From DATFQE01 sp963733845 (GTDB lineage: Bacteria > Actinomycetota > Thermoleophilia > Gaiellales > Gaiellaceae): 64,000 nucleotides of DNA. Location of the stretch: the NCBI GenBank assembly GCA_963733845.1, contig CAVTEM010000008.1, forward strand, positions 1 through 64,000. The letters run 5' to 3'. Numbering within the stretch: position 1 is the first letter of the stretch; each line of letters starts with the position of its first letter. Both the position numbers and the translations under genes were made by a program. The notes beneath the pieces are model-generated. The model had not been told where the DNA came from and did no database searches. It worked only from the letters and a program-made list of their open reading frames with translations. Below, one piece after another: positions 32,945 to 41,374 of this stretch.

Positions 32945-34201
32945 TCAGGCTGACGCTGCTTGATCGAGTCGCCCTTCGCGGTCTGCTCCTGAAGTGGCGT
33001 CGCGGTCGCGGGGAGGGCCGCCATGCCAATCGAGACACAGCGCCGTGGCGTCGTCACGTAGCTGACCGCCGCTCGCCTGGAGGACCGCCTGGGTGAGGTC
33101 CTGCACCGCCTCGCGCGCGTGCATGTCCATACTCGCGGTCAGGATGGCGGCGATGTTCATGCGCGCGGCGTCGCGCTCCAGCATGCCGTCGGTGACGAAC
33201 ATCAGCCGGTCGCCCACCTCCAATGGCAGCGCTTGCACCCGGTAGCCGCGTCCGGGCTGCAGGCCGAACGGGCGGTCAGCCTCCAAACGAACGCTCTCGA
33301 CCTCCCCGGCCCGCAGCCGCAGCGGCGGCGGATGGCCGGCGTTGACGATGCCCGCCCTCGCGTTGGCCAAGTCGATCCGCACGAGCAGGCCGGTAACGAA
33401 CTGGCCTTCGCCCGCCTGCTCGGCCAGCGCATCATTCGCCAGCCGCGCCTGCTCGGCCAGCTCAACCCCCCGCCGACGGGCGTTGCGTAGACCCCCGACC
33501 AGCACGGTCGCCAACAGGGCGGCATCCATCGTGTGGCCCATCGCGTCGGTCATCGACACGTGCAACGTGTCTCGCTCCAGCGAAAAATCGAACGTGTCAC
33601 CGCCGATCTCACCCGCCGGTTGCAGCCAGGCGGCGAGAGTGAACTGCCCGGCCTCGCAGGTAAAGGCACCAGGCAACAGCCGATGCTGGATCTCCGCCGC
33701 CAACGACAACGGAACCGAGCGCTGCCCCCACTCGAAGAGGTCGGTGTACCGGCGGTTCGCAATCACCACATAGGCCAAGAAATGCGCCGCCAGAGCCACA
33801 TCGGCCACCGTCTGCTCAATCGGGAACTCCTCCAGCCCCAACTCCAAAACACCGACCGCCTCACCGCGGCTGGTCACCGGCGCGAACAAGCGAGCGCGGC
33901 CATCCTCGACGACCACTTCGACGGCCTGGGCGGCCAACGCCCGCCCGTGCGGCGTCCCAATCAACGGCACCCGCTCCGCAGTTTCCTTCCCCTGCAACCG
34001 CAGTGCCCCCTTTCCGCCCGAGTGGCCCAATCGGATCAGCGACCGCCCACTGAAGTCGGCGATCAGAAAGCTGACCTCGCGGGCACCGATCGCTTCCGCC
34101 AGCGCGGCAGCGAGCACATCGACCGCCGCCACCGGCGGCGCCGCCTCGACCGCAGCCAGCAATGAATTCAAGTTCAACGGTGATCGCCGACCCTGCCCCA
34201 T
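32945..34201 (-). CDS. SpoIIE-type PP2C phosphatase with GAF-like sensor domain
   Basis: 418 aa, ATG 34201 after GGAGGCGTG. Residues 1-165 are GAF-like (ADVALAAHFLAYVVIANRRY at the end). The PP2C/SpoIIE core follows: LAAWLQPAGEIGGDTFDFSL (metal-site Asp), SMTDAMGHTMDAALLATVLVGGLRNARR, GIVNAGHPPPLRLR, LMFVTDGMLER and LRDDATALCLDW. Such phosphatases dephosphorylate anti-sigma-factor antagonists. No anti-sigma or antagonist gene is adjacent, so its partner lies elsewhere. Confidence 0.93.
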   Translation of the reverse strand: MGQGRRSPLNLNSLLAAVEAAPPVAAVDVLAAALAEAIGAREVSFLIADFSGRSLIRLGHSGGKGALRLQGKETAERVPLIGTPHGRALAAQAVEVVVEDGRARLFAPVTSRGEAVGVLELGLEEFPIEQTVADVALAAHFLAYVVIANRRYTDLFEWGQRSVPLSLAAEIQHRLLPGAFTCEAGQFTLAAWLQPAGEIGGDTFDFSLERDTLHVSMTDAMGHTMDAALLATVLVGGLRNARRRGVELAEQARLANDALAEQAGEGQFVTGLLVRIDLANARAGIVNAGHPPPLRLRAGEVESVRLEADRPFGLQPGRGYRVQALPLEVGDRLMFVTDGMLERDAARMNIAAILTASMDMHAREAVQDLTQAVLQASGGQLRDDATALCLDWHGGPPRDRDATSGADREGRLDQAASA

Positions 34202-34720
34202 CACGCCTCCAACCTAACGCGACCGTCGCCAACACCGAGTCGTCCCCCTCGTCCCGGGCCGCCAAACGCGCGTCCACGCGCTCGCCAGAATCTGAACGAG
34301 ATCGGCCGTTGAGATCAACGCGAACGTGAAGCTTTCCCAGCAGGAGGAGGACACGCGAAAGCAGAACGAGTTGACCCGTTAGGTCGGTGCCAGGATGACC
34401 GCGCCGGAGAAGTTCGGCGCCGAACCGGCGGAACTTCTCCAGGTGCTGAAGCCACTTCCTGGGTACAAGAACATGTCGCACGAACAAAACTGGGAACAAA
34501 AAACGTTGTCACAATAGGCGAAACCAATTGCGTGCAGTGCGCAGCAATCTCTTGTATCTGACGTTGACTTCGCGGCAAAGCAAGCACCACTCATCCCCCT
34601 GCTGCCCCGCAAGCGCGCGACCCGGTGGCTCCTTTCACTCGATATGTACGAGGCGGACGGGCTAGCTCAGGCAGATACTCGGCCTCGCAAGGTCGTCCCT
34701 AGCGAATGAAAGGAAGAGTC
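34202..34720. other. intergenic stretch
   Basis: About 520 bases, visibly less GC-rich around 34480-34570. Open frames exist on the minus strand but have no ribosome site or recognisable domain. Confidence 0.4.
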
Positions 34721-35056
34721 GTGGCCGAATCGACCACCGAGACTCCCGTTCTCGACCTGATCGCCAGCATGACCGCCCAGTCGGTCGAGGCGTCAAGTCT
34801 CGATCCGGAGACACTCATGCTCGTTCGAATCGCTGCGCTGGCCGCAGTCGATGCACCACCCGTCTCGTATCTCCTCAACCTCGGCGTAGCGAGCGAGCTC
34901 GACATCGACGCCGAGCAGATCCGCGGCGTCCTCGCCGCGATCGCACCGATCGTCGGCACAGCTCGCATCGCATCCGCGACCGGCAAGATCGTCGATGCGA
35001 TCGAGGTGGCGATCGAGGTCGCGGAGCTCGACGAGGAACAGCAAGGCGAGGGGTAA
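34721..35056 (+). CDS. CMD-like (carboxymuconolactone decarboxylase-fold) protein
   Basis: 111 aa from GTG 34721 (AAAGGAAGAGTC), the start that aligns with the paralogue at 1-171. It is all-helical: ETPVLDLIASMTAQSVEASS, LDPETLMLVRIAALAAVDAP, LLNLGVASELDIDAEQIRGV, LAAIAPIVGTARIASATGKI, then an acidic end. The spacing matches AhpD/CMD, where 'P(I/V)xG' after the EEIR-type turn is typical, yet there is no Cys at all. A non-catalytic member is likely. Confidence 0.8.
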   Translation: MAESTTETPVLDLIASMTAQSVEASSLDPETLMLVRIAALAAVDAPPVSYLLNLGVASELDIDAEQIRGVLAAIAPIVGTARIASATGKIVDAIEVAIEVAELDEEQQGEG

Positions 35057-35422
35057 CCCGCGCCGGCCGAGCCGCCCCTCGTCGTGAGGGGCGGCTGACG
35101 TAGATGGTCGACGATCGAAGTGGCTTTCGCCTGACCGGAACCAGCGCCGTCCGGCGGCCGATGGCTCAAGAGGTATGCGATGGAGCGCTCTCCGAGGTCG
35201 CTGTGCCCGGGTCGCCGAATGCGACCGCGGCCCGGAACCGACGGCTGGGCAGGCACGGCGTCGGGCCAATGAACGGATCGGGCCCTCGGTGCTGTCGTGG
35301 CGGACAACGCTACGTCCGAAGGGACTGCGACAGTTATGGCGAATCCGAGGCCGTACAGACACGAAGGCAGCGCGAGCTCCCTTCACGACGCGGCTGGTGA
35401 CGTTTCCAGAAGAGAGGTAGAG
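35057..35422. other. intergenic stretch
   Basis: Terminator hairpin at 35071-35095, then about 320 bases with a long open frame on the plus strand (from 35104) that lacks a ribosome site and a plausible composition. I see no real gene. Confidence 0.4.
35071..35095 (+). terminator. hairpin after CMD-like gene
   Basis: GCCGCCCCTC and GAGGGGCGGC, a perfect 10-bp stem with a 5-nt loop, 15 nt after the stop codon. Confidence 0.75.
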
Positions 35423-35830
35423 ATGAACTCCAAGAGCATGGCAGGGTGGATTGGCTTCGCCGGCATCGTGCTGCTGATCGTCGGCGCGATCGACTTTTTT
35501 CAGGGCCTAATCGCTCTGTTCGAAGACGAGTACTTCGTCGTCACTGCATCTGGCTTCCTCGCCGTCGACCTGACGGCGTGGGGCTGGATCATGTTGATCT
35601 GGGGCGTGCTGCTCGTTCTCGCAGGCCTCGGGCTACTAGGCGGGCAGGGGTGGGCGCGCTGGTTTGCGATCGTGGTCGTGTCCCTGAACTTCATCGCCCA
35701 GCTCGGCTTTCTCGGCAACAGCCAGACTCCAATCTGGTCGCTGACTGTGCTTGCGCTGAACATCATCGTGCTCTACGCGCTGACCGCACGCTGGAGCGAG
35801 AGCACGGAGGACCTCAGCACCGTCCGTTAG
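35423..35830 (+). CDS. DUF7144-type four-helix membrane protein
   Basis: 135 aa, ATG 35423 with AGAGAGGTAGAG. Four helices: WIGFAGIVLLIVGAIDFFQG, LTAWGWIMLIWGVLLVLAGL, WFAIVVVSLNFIAQLGFL, IWSLTVLALNIIVLYALT. It shares FEDEYFVVT and the T(A)WGWI segment with the paralogue at 418-840. Function unknown. Confidence 0.87.
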   Translation: MNSKSMAGWIGFAGIVLLIVGAIDFFQGLIALFEDEYFVVTASGFLAVDLTAWGWIMLIWGVLLVLAGLGLLGGQGWARWFAIVVVSLNFIAQLGFLGNSQTPIWSLTVLALNIIVLYALTARWSESTEDLSTVR

Positions 35831-36145
35831 CCAGTCGGAAATCGTAGGCCGTCGCGTGACATCGTCCGCGACGGCCTACGGTCATTGGCTCTTGGCTACG
35901 GCGTGGCGGTCGTGCGCTTCGTGAGCGGGGCGACTACGTTGAAGGACCGGGGCCGGACGGTCGCGCGATCCTCGTGACGGAGCATCATCCGAACGGGGTG
36001 GTCACCGGCTTGGTGCCAGCTGGCGAAGCTGACTCGGGAGGATCGGCGTCGTCGGGTTTCTCGCGAGATGCGTGCCCCCCCACGCCTTCGTCGAGATCGC
36101 CAATGCCGTAGTAACTGCGCCGTCACCGTGGGGCTAGACGCCCGG
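35831..36145. other. intergenic stretch
   Basis: Terminator at 35844-35879; the remaining 260 bases before the debranching enzyme stop codon show nothing recognisable. Confidence 0.45.
35844..35879 (+). terminator. hairpin after DUF7144 gene
   Basis: GTAGGCCGTCGCG and CGCGACGGCCTAC form a perfect 13-bp stem with a 10-nt loop, 13 nt after the stop codon. Confidence 0.8.
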
Positions 36146-38212
36146 TCAGGCCCGCGCCCGGCGCCGTAGCTCGGGCGCGACCTCGACGCGCCCCCGCGCG
36201 AAGGCGTCGACCCGCCTCCAGCGCCCGGGGATGTCGAGCAAGGCGAGGAGCCCGATGTTCTCGGCCAGTGCCGGGTCGACGATGAGGTGGTCGCCCTGTG
36301 GCTCGAGGCCGAGCATCGTGCGGAGGAGGAGCAGTGGTGTTCCGGTCGACCAGGCCTGCGGGCTGCACGCCGTGGGGTACTGCACCGGGTACTTCGTCAC
36401 GCCCCGCTCGTAACCGCCGAACGCCTCCGGCAGCCTTCCGTCGAAGAACTCGGCCGCGTCGAGGATGCCGGCGGCGATTACGGCGGCCTCGTCCTTGAAG
36501 CCGTAGCGGCGCAAGCCCCAGGCGATGAACGAGCAGTCGAAGGGCCAGACCGTGCCGACGTGGTACCCGATGGGGTTGTAGCGACCCTCGCCCTCTGCCA
36601 GTGTGCGCACGCCCCAGCCGGAGAAGAGCCTCGGTCCCATGAGGTGCTCTGCGACCTTCTTCGCCTTGGACTTGTCGACGATGCCGCTCCACAGCAGATG
36701 GCCGTTGTTCGAGGCGAGCGCGTCGATCTGCCGTCCCTCGTGGTCGAGGCCCAGCGCGAAGTACTCGCCGTCTTCGACCCAGAAGTCGCGGTTGAAACGC
36801 CGCTTCAAGTCCGCCGCCTGCCGCTCCAGCTTGTCGGCGAATGCGGGATCCTTCCAGACCTCGCGCGCTAGGCGCGCCCCTCGCATCTTCGCGTCGTAGG
36901 CGTAGCCCTGGAGCTCGCAGGTCGCACGCGGGAAGCCCGGGATGCGGCCGTTGCGGTCGGAGATCGAGTCCCAGGAGTCCTTCCAGCACTGGTTCTCGAG
37001 CCCGGTGTCCTCGTTACGGCGCTTGTACGAGATGTAACCGTTGTCCATCAGGTCGGCGTAGTCGTCGATCCAGGCGAGCGCCGCCCTGGCCTCGCGCTCG
37101 AAGGCGCGAACGAGGCGGCGATCGCCGCTCCAGCGCTCGTACTCGTCGAGCAGCACGACGTAGAGGGGCGTGGCGTCGGCGGCGCCGTAGTACGGCGAGT
37201 GCGGTCGCTCCTCGAACGCGGTCATCTCGCCGTACCGCATCTCGTGGAGGATCCGGCCGGGATCCTCGTCACGGAAGTCGTCGACGCGACTTCCCTGCCA
37301 GTCCCCGAGCGCCTGGATGGTCGTTGCTGCGAGCTCCGGCGTGAAGGGCAACGCCTGCAGGCTCGTGAAGATGCTGTCGCGGCCGAACATGGTCATGAAC
37401 CACGGCAGGCCGGCAGCCGGCAGGCTGTGCCCTCCCGCGACCGGCGGCGCGAAGCGCAGCGCGGCGAGGTCGACGAGGCTCCGTCGATAGGTCGCCTTCA
37501 GCGAGTCCGAGTCGGTTTCCAGGCGCGGAGCGTCTGCCAGCCAGCGGTCGAGGCTGCGCTCCATGTTCGGTTGAGCCTTTCGCTTGCCGCGGTCGTACTT
37601 CGGCCGGACGTAGGTTCCTCCGGCGCCCATGGCAGTGACGACGTCGAGATCGGTCGTCCACTCACCGTGAGGCTCGAGGTGAACCGCAAAACTCAAGCCT
37701 TTCTTGTCGACCTTGGCCGGTGCGGAGGCCGAGATCACGGTCTGGCGCCTGTACGACTCGCGGTCGTACGAGAGCAGGAGGCGGCCCTTCCGGACCTCTG
37801 CGGAGTAGCGCCCCTTCTTCTCCAGCGCATCCTTGACCTCGAACAGGTCGGCGAAATCGCTGGCAGCGTCGATGCGAACCTTGAGGTCGACCGGCTTGTC
37901 GTCGTGGTTCAGGATCGTGAGCTCTTCGTGGAACCCGTCCCCGACCGCGCGCCGGCGAATGACCGAGCTCTTGGCGTCGACGTAGACCGTTCCGGTCCCC
38001 GGCACGAGGAAGAAGCGCGATTCGAAGTACTGCAGGTCGTCGACCGAGAGCGGATTCAGCCGCTCGCCGTCCACGGTCAGGATCCACGTCGACAGGAAGC
38101 GGCTGTCGAACGAGAAGAGGCCGGTCGGATCCGTCAGCGACGCCTCGATGTCGCCGCGAGAGTCGCTGACCACGAAGGTGTTGCCGTCGAGGATCTGAAC
38201 GAGCCCGTTCAC
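36146..38212 (-). CDS. amylo-alpha-1,6-glucosidase / glycogen debranching-type glycosidase
   Basis: 688 aa; GTG 38212 after GGAAGGAAGTAGCC. The N-terminal beta-sandwich (residues 1-250: ILDGNTFVVSDSRGDIEASL, GLFSFDSRFLSTW) is the GDE N-terminal domain. The C-terminal (alpha/alpha)6 barrel has the marks GLPWFMTMFGRDSIFTSLQAL, YYGAADATPLYVVLLDEYER, NQCWKDSWDSI, GYHVGTVWPFDCSFIAWGL and CSPQAWSTGTPLLLLRTMLG. Predicted to trim alpha-1,6 branches of glycogen or related glucans in the cytoplasm. Its start is 2 nt from the SCP2 gene stop, so translation is coupled. Confidence 0.93.
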   Translation of the reverse strand: MNGLVQILDGNTFVVSDSRGDIEASLTDPTGLFSFDSRFLSTWILTVDGERLNPLSVDDLQYFESRFFLVPGTGTVYVDAKSSVIRRRAVGDGFHEELTILNHDDKPVDLKVRIDAASDFADLFEVKDALEKKGRYSAEVRKGRLLLSYDRESYRRQTVISASAPAKVDKKGLSFAVHLEPHGEWTTDLDVVTAMGAGGTYVRPKYDRGKRKAQPNMERSLDRWLADAPRLETDSDSLKATYRRSLVDLAALRFAPPVAGGHSLPAAGLPWFMTMFGRDSIFTSLQALPFTPELAATTIQALGDWQGSRVDDFRDEDPGRILHEMRYGEMTAFEERPHSPYYGAADATPLYVVLLDEYERWSGDRRLVRAFEREARAALAWIDDYADLMDNGYISYKRRNEDTGLENQCWKDSWDSISDRNGRIPGFPRATCELQGYAYDAKMRGARLAREVWKDPAFADKLERQAADLKRRFNRDFWVEDGEYFALGLDHEGRQIDALASNNGHLLWSGIVDKSKAKKVAEHLMGPRLFSGWGVRTLAEGEGRYNPIGYHVGTVWPFDCSFIAWGLRRYGFKDEAAVIAAGILDAAEFFDGRLPEAFGGYERGVTKYPVQYPTACSPQAWSTGTPLLLLRTMLGLEPQGDHLIVDPALAENIGLLALLDIPGRWRRVDAFARGRVEVAPELRRRARA

Positions 38213-38214
38213 GG

Positions 38215-38556
38215 CTACTTCCTTCCGCTCGGTGGTCCTGGGAAGAGCCGCTGGAAGAGGACGAGTAGCTGCTGCCTGCCCTCGACAATGACCAACCCCC
38301 GCAGCAGGGCTGCAGTTGCGTTTTCTCTCCCGCTGACGATCTGATCGAAGAGGGCGTGGTCCATACGGGCAACACAATCGGCCTTCGCGTTGGCGTGGGA
38401 CACGGTCACGTCGCCCTTCTTGACCGTCACGAACCAGCGAACCTTGGTCTTGCCGTTCGAGAGCTCGATACGCAACGTCCCGGTTGCTTTCTCCAGCAGC
38501 GGCTCGTGACCGCGCGCGGCCAGGTCTTCGAAGAACTCTGTTGTTGCGTCCGTCAT
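38215..38556 (-). CDS. SCP2-type sterol/lipid-transfer-fold protein
   Basis: 113 aa from ATG 38556 (CGAGGGGCC; an ATG at 38580 is possible). ATGTLRIELSNGKTKVRWFV, KADCVARMDHALFDQIVSGR and ENATAALLRGLVIVEGRQQL are the SCP2 fold with its hydrophobic pocket helix. It binds a lipid-like ligand. Coupled to a glycogen debranching-type enzyme, an unexpected partner. Confidence 0.85.
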   Translation of the reverse strand: MTDATTEFFEDLAARGHEPLLEKATGTLRIELSNGKTKVRWFVTVKKGDVTVSHANAKADCVARMDHALFDQIVSGRENATAALLRGLVIVEGRQQLLVLFQRLFPGPPSGRK

Positions 38557-38576
38557 GGCCCCTCGTTGTCGGTCGC

Positions 38577-38858
38577 TCAATGGAAGCGCCGTGGCGAACG
38601 AGGTGCATCACCCTGACTGCATGAATCACACCGTTGGATGATGCTCAGGTCACGTCGCAGGCGGACGTCCGCGGTCTGCACGCCCTTGACGGTCGTGTCC
38701 AGGTCCTCGCTGATGTCGTTGATCATCACGTTCATGTTCGAGCCCGCGAAGCTGCAGATGAACTGAGCGAGCGCGAGCGGAAGGATCAGGCGTCGCGCCG
38801 CACCGACCGAACGCTCGACAACCGGGGCCCCGCCCGGGACGACCGCACCGTCCGTCAC
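38577..38858 (-). pseudogene. truncated MFS transporter N-terminus
   Basis: GTG start, then RLILPLALAQFICSFAGSNM and NVMINDISEDLDTTVKGVQT, the first helix and loop of a drug-efflux-type MFS transporter. Homology ends after about 63 residues (near 38670), where helix 2 should begin; the remaining frame is unrelated. A gene remnant. Confidence 0.7.
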
Positions 38859-38973
38859 CTGGCCCGCCCGTTTCGTCCACGAAAGGAATGCGCGTGCCGC
38901 TGGCGTCGGCCAATCGGTGCTGATACCCGCTGGGAATTGTCGACTTTGGGATCATGAATCTGGGCCTCAGTCA

Positions 38974-39081
38974 TCAACGGGGCGTCTTCTTCGTTACGGT
39001 CCACTCGTACCCGTTCGGGTTCCAGTTGACCGTGGCATCGAGCGGCTGGGTGCGGGCCGAGCTGTGCCGACTGGCCCTCAT
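38974..39081 (-). CDS. small ORF (35 aa), coupled
   Basis: ATG preceded by GGCGGAGC and overlapping the stop of the upstream ORF (ATGA). The product starts MRASRHSSARTQPLDATVNW and ends YEWTVTKKTPR. Coupling supports reality, but length is short. Confidence 0.35.
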   Translation of the reverse strand: MRASRHSSARTQPLDATVNWNPNGYEWTVTKKTPR

Positions 39082-39296
39082 GCTCCGCCTTGGGCATCGC
39101 TCATCGTTGTCTCCAGTTCTTCGTGGCAACTTGCACACAGACTCACGGTGAAGCTGCTCGCTCCTTCCGGAACGACGACGACGTCCTCGACCGGGCCGAG
39201 CTCGTCTTGCGATGCCTGGTTCCATTCCTTCGTTGAGATCGCCAGCTGGCGTACCTGGACCGTCGTCTCGTAACGCACGGGCGCGCACCACATCAT
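39078..39296 (-). CDS. small protein with a CxxCH motif (72 aa)
   Basis: MMWCAPVRYETTVQVRQLAI, then DELGPVEDVVVVPEGASSFT and VSLCASCHEELETTMSDAQG. One CASCH site could bind heme c or a metal, but there is no signal peptide. Ribosome site poor; kept because its stop overlaps the next start (ATGA). Confidence 0.35.
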   Translation of the reverse strand: MMWCAPVRYETTVQVRQLAISTKEWNQASQDELGPVEDVVVVPEGASSFTVSLCASCHEELETTMSDAQGGA

Positions 39297-39457
39297 CCGG
39301 GTCGGATGAAACCGCCCGCCTGCGACGGGGCGCTGACCGACAAGGAGTGTGCCGCCGCGAAAGCCGCCTGCTCGAGTAGGTCGGCCGTCAAGCCGGGATC
39401 GGGCCGTCCCGTACCGGGACTGCGTCGCACTGGGCCGGGTCGGAAGAGGAAGTAAGT

Positions 39458-39489
39458 GGAACAGGGGCACCGAGAGATACCCCTGTTCC
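39458..39489. terminator. hairpin
   Basis: GGAACAGGGG and CCCCTGTTCC around 12 nt, upstream of the small-ORF pair on the minus strand. Confidence 0.55.
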
Positions 39490-39509
39490 TACTCTTCGGC
39501 CAAGAGAGT

Positions 39510-39534
39510 GCGGCGATCCCGGTGGGATCGCCGC
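39510..39534 (-). terminator. terminator of the secreted-protein gene at 39553
   Basis: GCGGCGATCCC and GGGATCGCCGC with a 3-nt loop, 18 nt after that stop codon. Confidence 0.75.
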
Positions 39535-39552
39535 CCCTCGTGCGTTACGTAG

Positions 39553-40083
39553 CTAGCAGGCGGTGCCGATCCCGTCCTCGGTGTAGTTGCGGCAGAAGAC
39601 GATGATTCCGTTCTGTGTGATCTCGAGATGCGCGCCGGTGACAGTCACCACCGGATTGACGACCGTCCACTGGGTGCTCCCGCCTCCCCCGCATCCAACC
39701 TCCTGTGCCGAGGGTGCCGGGTCGGGCGCCGTCGCCGTTGCAGTCAGATCGTTGATCGTGCCGCGGCCATTGTGGTCTGCGTTGCCGAGGTCCTGACTTG
39801 CCGTCCGCGGCTGCGCGGCCACCGGATTCTGGCCGGGCGACAGATGACCTTGCGGGTTCGCACAGTCATAGTTGACTTCTCCGCTGACCGTCAGGGTGGC
39901 GATCGCGGGAACACTCCCGAGTCCGCTGAAGTTGCCACCGCGCAGAGTCACCGATGCTGCATCAGGATCTCCAAAGGTGGCCACGGGGAACCTCTTCACG
40001 TTTACCGCAGCCACTGCAATCGAAGCTGTGACGGCAACAGCGACGACCACCGCTACGAACACCAATAGGGGCTTCCTCATCAT
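39553..40083 (-). CDS. secreted hypothetical protein
   Basis: 176 aa; ATG ATG start after AGGAGGGTGA, the best ribosome site in the region. Signal peptide LLVFVAVVVAVAVTASIAVA. The mature part is Thr/Val-rich beta (ATLTVSGEVNYDCANPQGH, WTVVNPVVTVTGAHLEITQN) with Cys in YDCA, EVGCGGGG, VFCRN and GTAC, probably two disulfides. Not recognised. Confidence 0.75.
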   Translation of the reverse strand: MMRKPLLVFVAVVVAVAVTASIAVAAVNVKRFPVATFGDPDAASVTLRGGNFSGLGSVPAIATLTVSGEVNYDCANPQGHLSPGQNPVAAQPRTASQDLGNADHNGRGTINDLTATATAPDPAPSAQEVGCGGGGSTQWTVVNPVVTVTGAHLEITQNGIIVFCRNYTEDGIGTAC

Positions 40084-40342
40084 TCACCCTCCTGTCGAAA
40101 GAGTGGAACGCTGCCTTTTCCATGAGGATGAGGCGCGTCCGCCGTGCCGACGGTCGTAATCGGGAGGCGCGGCTGGTGCGCCTCGTCCACAGGGCCCGAC
40201 GTTACGACGTCACGCCGCGCCTGAACAGACGCGATTTACAGTGTCTTGGCCCTACTGCCCTCGCAGCAGGACTGGGGAGCTCACCTGATTACCAATGAAG
40301 TAAGGCATTCCAGTTAATAGCCGTAGAGCCGCATTGACCTTC

Positions 40343-40435
40343 ATGTTCAAGCTTGAGCAGCCGGACGGGACGCCCGCCGACCCGCCGCAGGTCAGGCTCG
40401 GCGTCTACGTCTGGCACCCCGGCGTCACGCCGTGA
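40343..40435 (+). pseudogene. short N-terminal fragment of a conserved protein
   Basis: 30 aa, MFKLEQPDGTPADPPQVRLG..., resembling the start of small actinobacterial proteins that open MFKLELPDGTPADPP. The usual C-terminal half is absent. Confidence 0.35.
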
Positions 40436-40527
40436 TGGAAGTCATGCACCGGATCACGGACAGTAGAGACGTTTGGGCCACTACCGGGCCACAGACCGCC
40501 GGTCGCGATCTGGCTCCTCAAAAACGG

Positions 40528-40605
40528 AAAAACCCCGCCTTAGCGGGGCTCCCTCGAAGAGCGGATGAAGGGACTCGAACCCTCGACCTTCTGCATGGCA
40601 AGCAG
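40528..40605 (-). repeat. truncated tRNA-Gly 3' half plus terminator (copy B)
   Basis: AACCCCGCCTTAGCGGGG hairpin and a tRNA-Gly(GCC) 3' half identical to 41242-41290 through the T arm and anticodon arm. Identity stops at CAAGCAG; no 5' half follows. Confidence 0.85.
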
Positions 40606-40827
40606 TTCCGCTGGGTCCCACCCGGTCCGACCATCCCCGCCTGAAGCCGCTTTCCTCCACGGCTTGCGGCTGTTCCGCCGATCTGGGCCCGCATAGCTCC
40701 ACGGACCCGTTTTCGGACGTTTGGGGCATGAATGGGGCACGCCGGACCTGTCCGAAAGAGCGTCTGGCGCCACCGCATCGAGGCGCCTACCCTCGAGTTG
40801 GGCCGGGTCGCGGTAGCGCCCGGCCGT

Positions 40828-41052
40828 TCAGCTCGCCACCCGGCCCGGCCCCCTCGCCGCGTCCCATAGGAAGTAGATGAGCAGTCCGACGAGTGGGACG
40901 ACGAGTATGACAACCAGCCAAAACAACTTGCCCGCGATCCCGAGATCTCGGCGGCGGACGACGCGGACGGCGACGAGCAGCCAGACGAGGATCCACGCGA
41001 CGAACGCGACGGTGACAAGCCCCTCGTCGAAATCGTAGACAAGGTTCGCCAC
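40828..41052 (-). CDS. PLDc_N-domain small membrane protein
   Basis: 74 aa, GTG 41052. Two helices: GLVTVAFVAWILVWLLVAVRVVRRR and KLFWLVVILVVPLVGLLIYFLW, the PLDNc layout (basic junction, PLVGLLIYF). No catalytic domain. A paralogue is at 20392-20628. Confidence 0.8.
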   Translation of the reverse strand: MANLVYDFDEGLVTVAFVAWILVWLLVAVRVVRRRDLGIAGKLFWLVVILVVPLVGLLIYFLWDAARGPGRVAS

Positions 41053-41210
41053 GTGGGTGGGGAGACTAACGAGTCCAGGCGATGCGCATGGCGAACGCCG
41101 TTTTTGCGCAGCGCGGTGCGGGGGTCATCTCCCCTCCTATGTCAAGGATCCGGCGCCTCGCCCGCTGTTGCAGCTGCGATGCGCCGGCCACCGTCCCGTC
41201 TCCCCAACAG

Positions 41211-41233
41211 AAAACCCCGCCTGAGCGGGGCTT
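41211..41233 (-). terminator. tRNA-Gly terminator
   Basis: On the minus strand GCCCCGCTCAGGCGGGGTTTTC follows the tRNA 3' end by 9 nt: a perfect stem with a T run. Confidence 0.85.
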
Positions 41234-41241
41234 CCGTGAGG

Positions 41242-41315
41242 AGCGGATGAAGGGACTCGAACCCTCGACCTTCTGCATGGCAAGCAGACGCTCTAGCCAA
41301 CTGAGCTACATCCGC
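41242..41315 (-). tRNA. tRNA-Gly (GCC)
   Basis: 74 nt: acceptor GCGGATG/CATCCGC, discriminator U, D arm AGCTCAGTTGGCTAGAGC, anticodon loop TTGCCAT (GCC), T arm GAGGGTTCGAGTCCCTT. Intact, in contrast to the two half copies at 27682 and 40528. Confidence 0.95.
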
Positions 41316-41374
41316 GTGGGTCGCCAGTATAGCCGTGGTTCGGGCGTCCTCCCCCCGGCGGCTAGGTTCCCGTG

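Larger units (their letters stand above)
40084..40827. other. gene-poor stretch with fragments
   Basis: It holds the short fragment at 40343-40435 and the tRNA-Gly remnant at 40528-40605. Elsewhere I see no gene with a credible start. Confidence 0.5.

Noticed and set aside
33861..34499. 212-aa minus-strand frame over the SpoIIE phosphatase start
   Set aside because: It overlaps the GAF domain in another frame and shows no domain; the phosphatase start has a good ribosome site.
35104..35400. 98-aa plus-strand frame between the CMD-like and DUF7144 genes
   Set aside because: No ribosome site, odd composition, and it follows a terminator.
40518..41042. 174-aa minus-strand frame through tRNA-Gly copy B, considered as integrase remnant
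   Set aside because: No tyrosine-recombinase residues (R...HxxR...Y) could be found; the frame includes the tRNA half.
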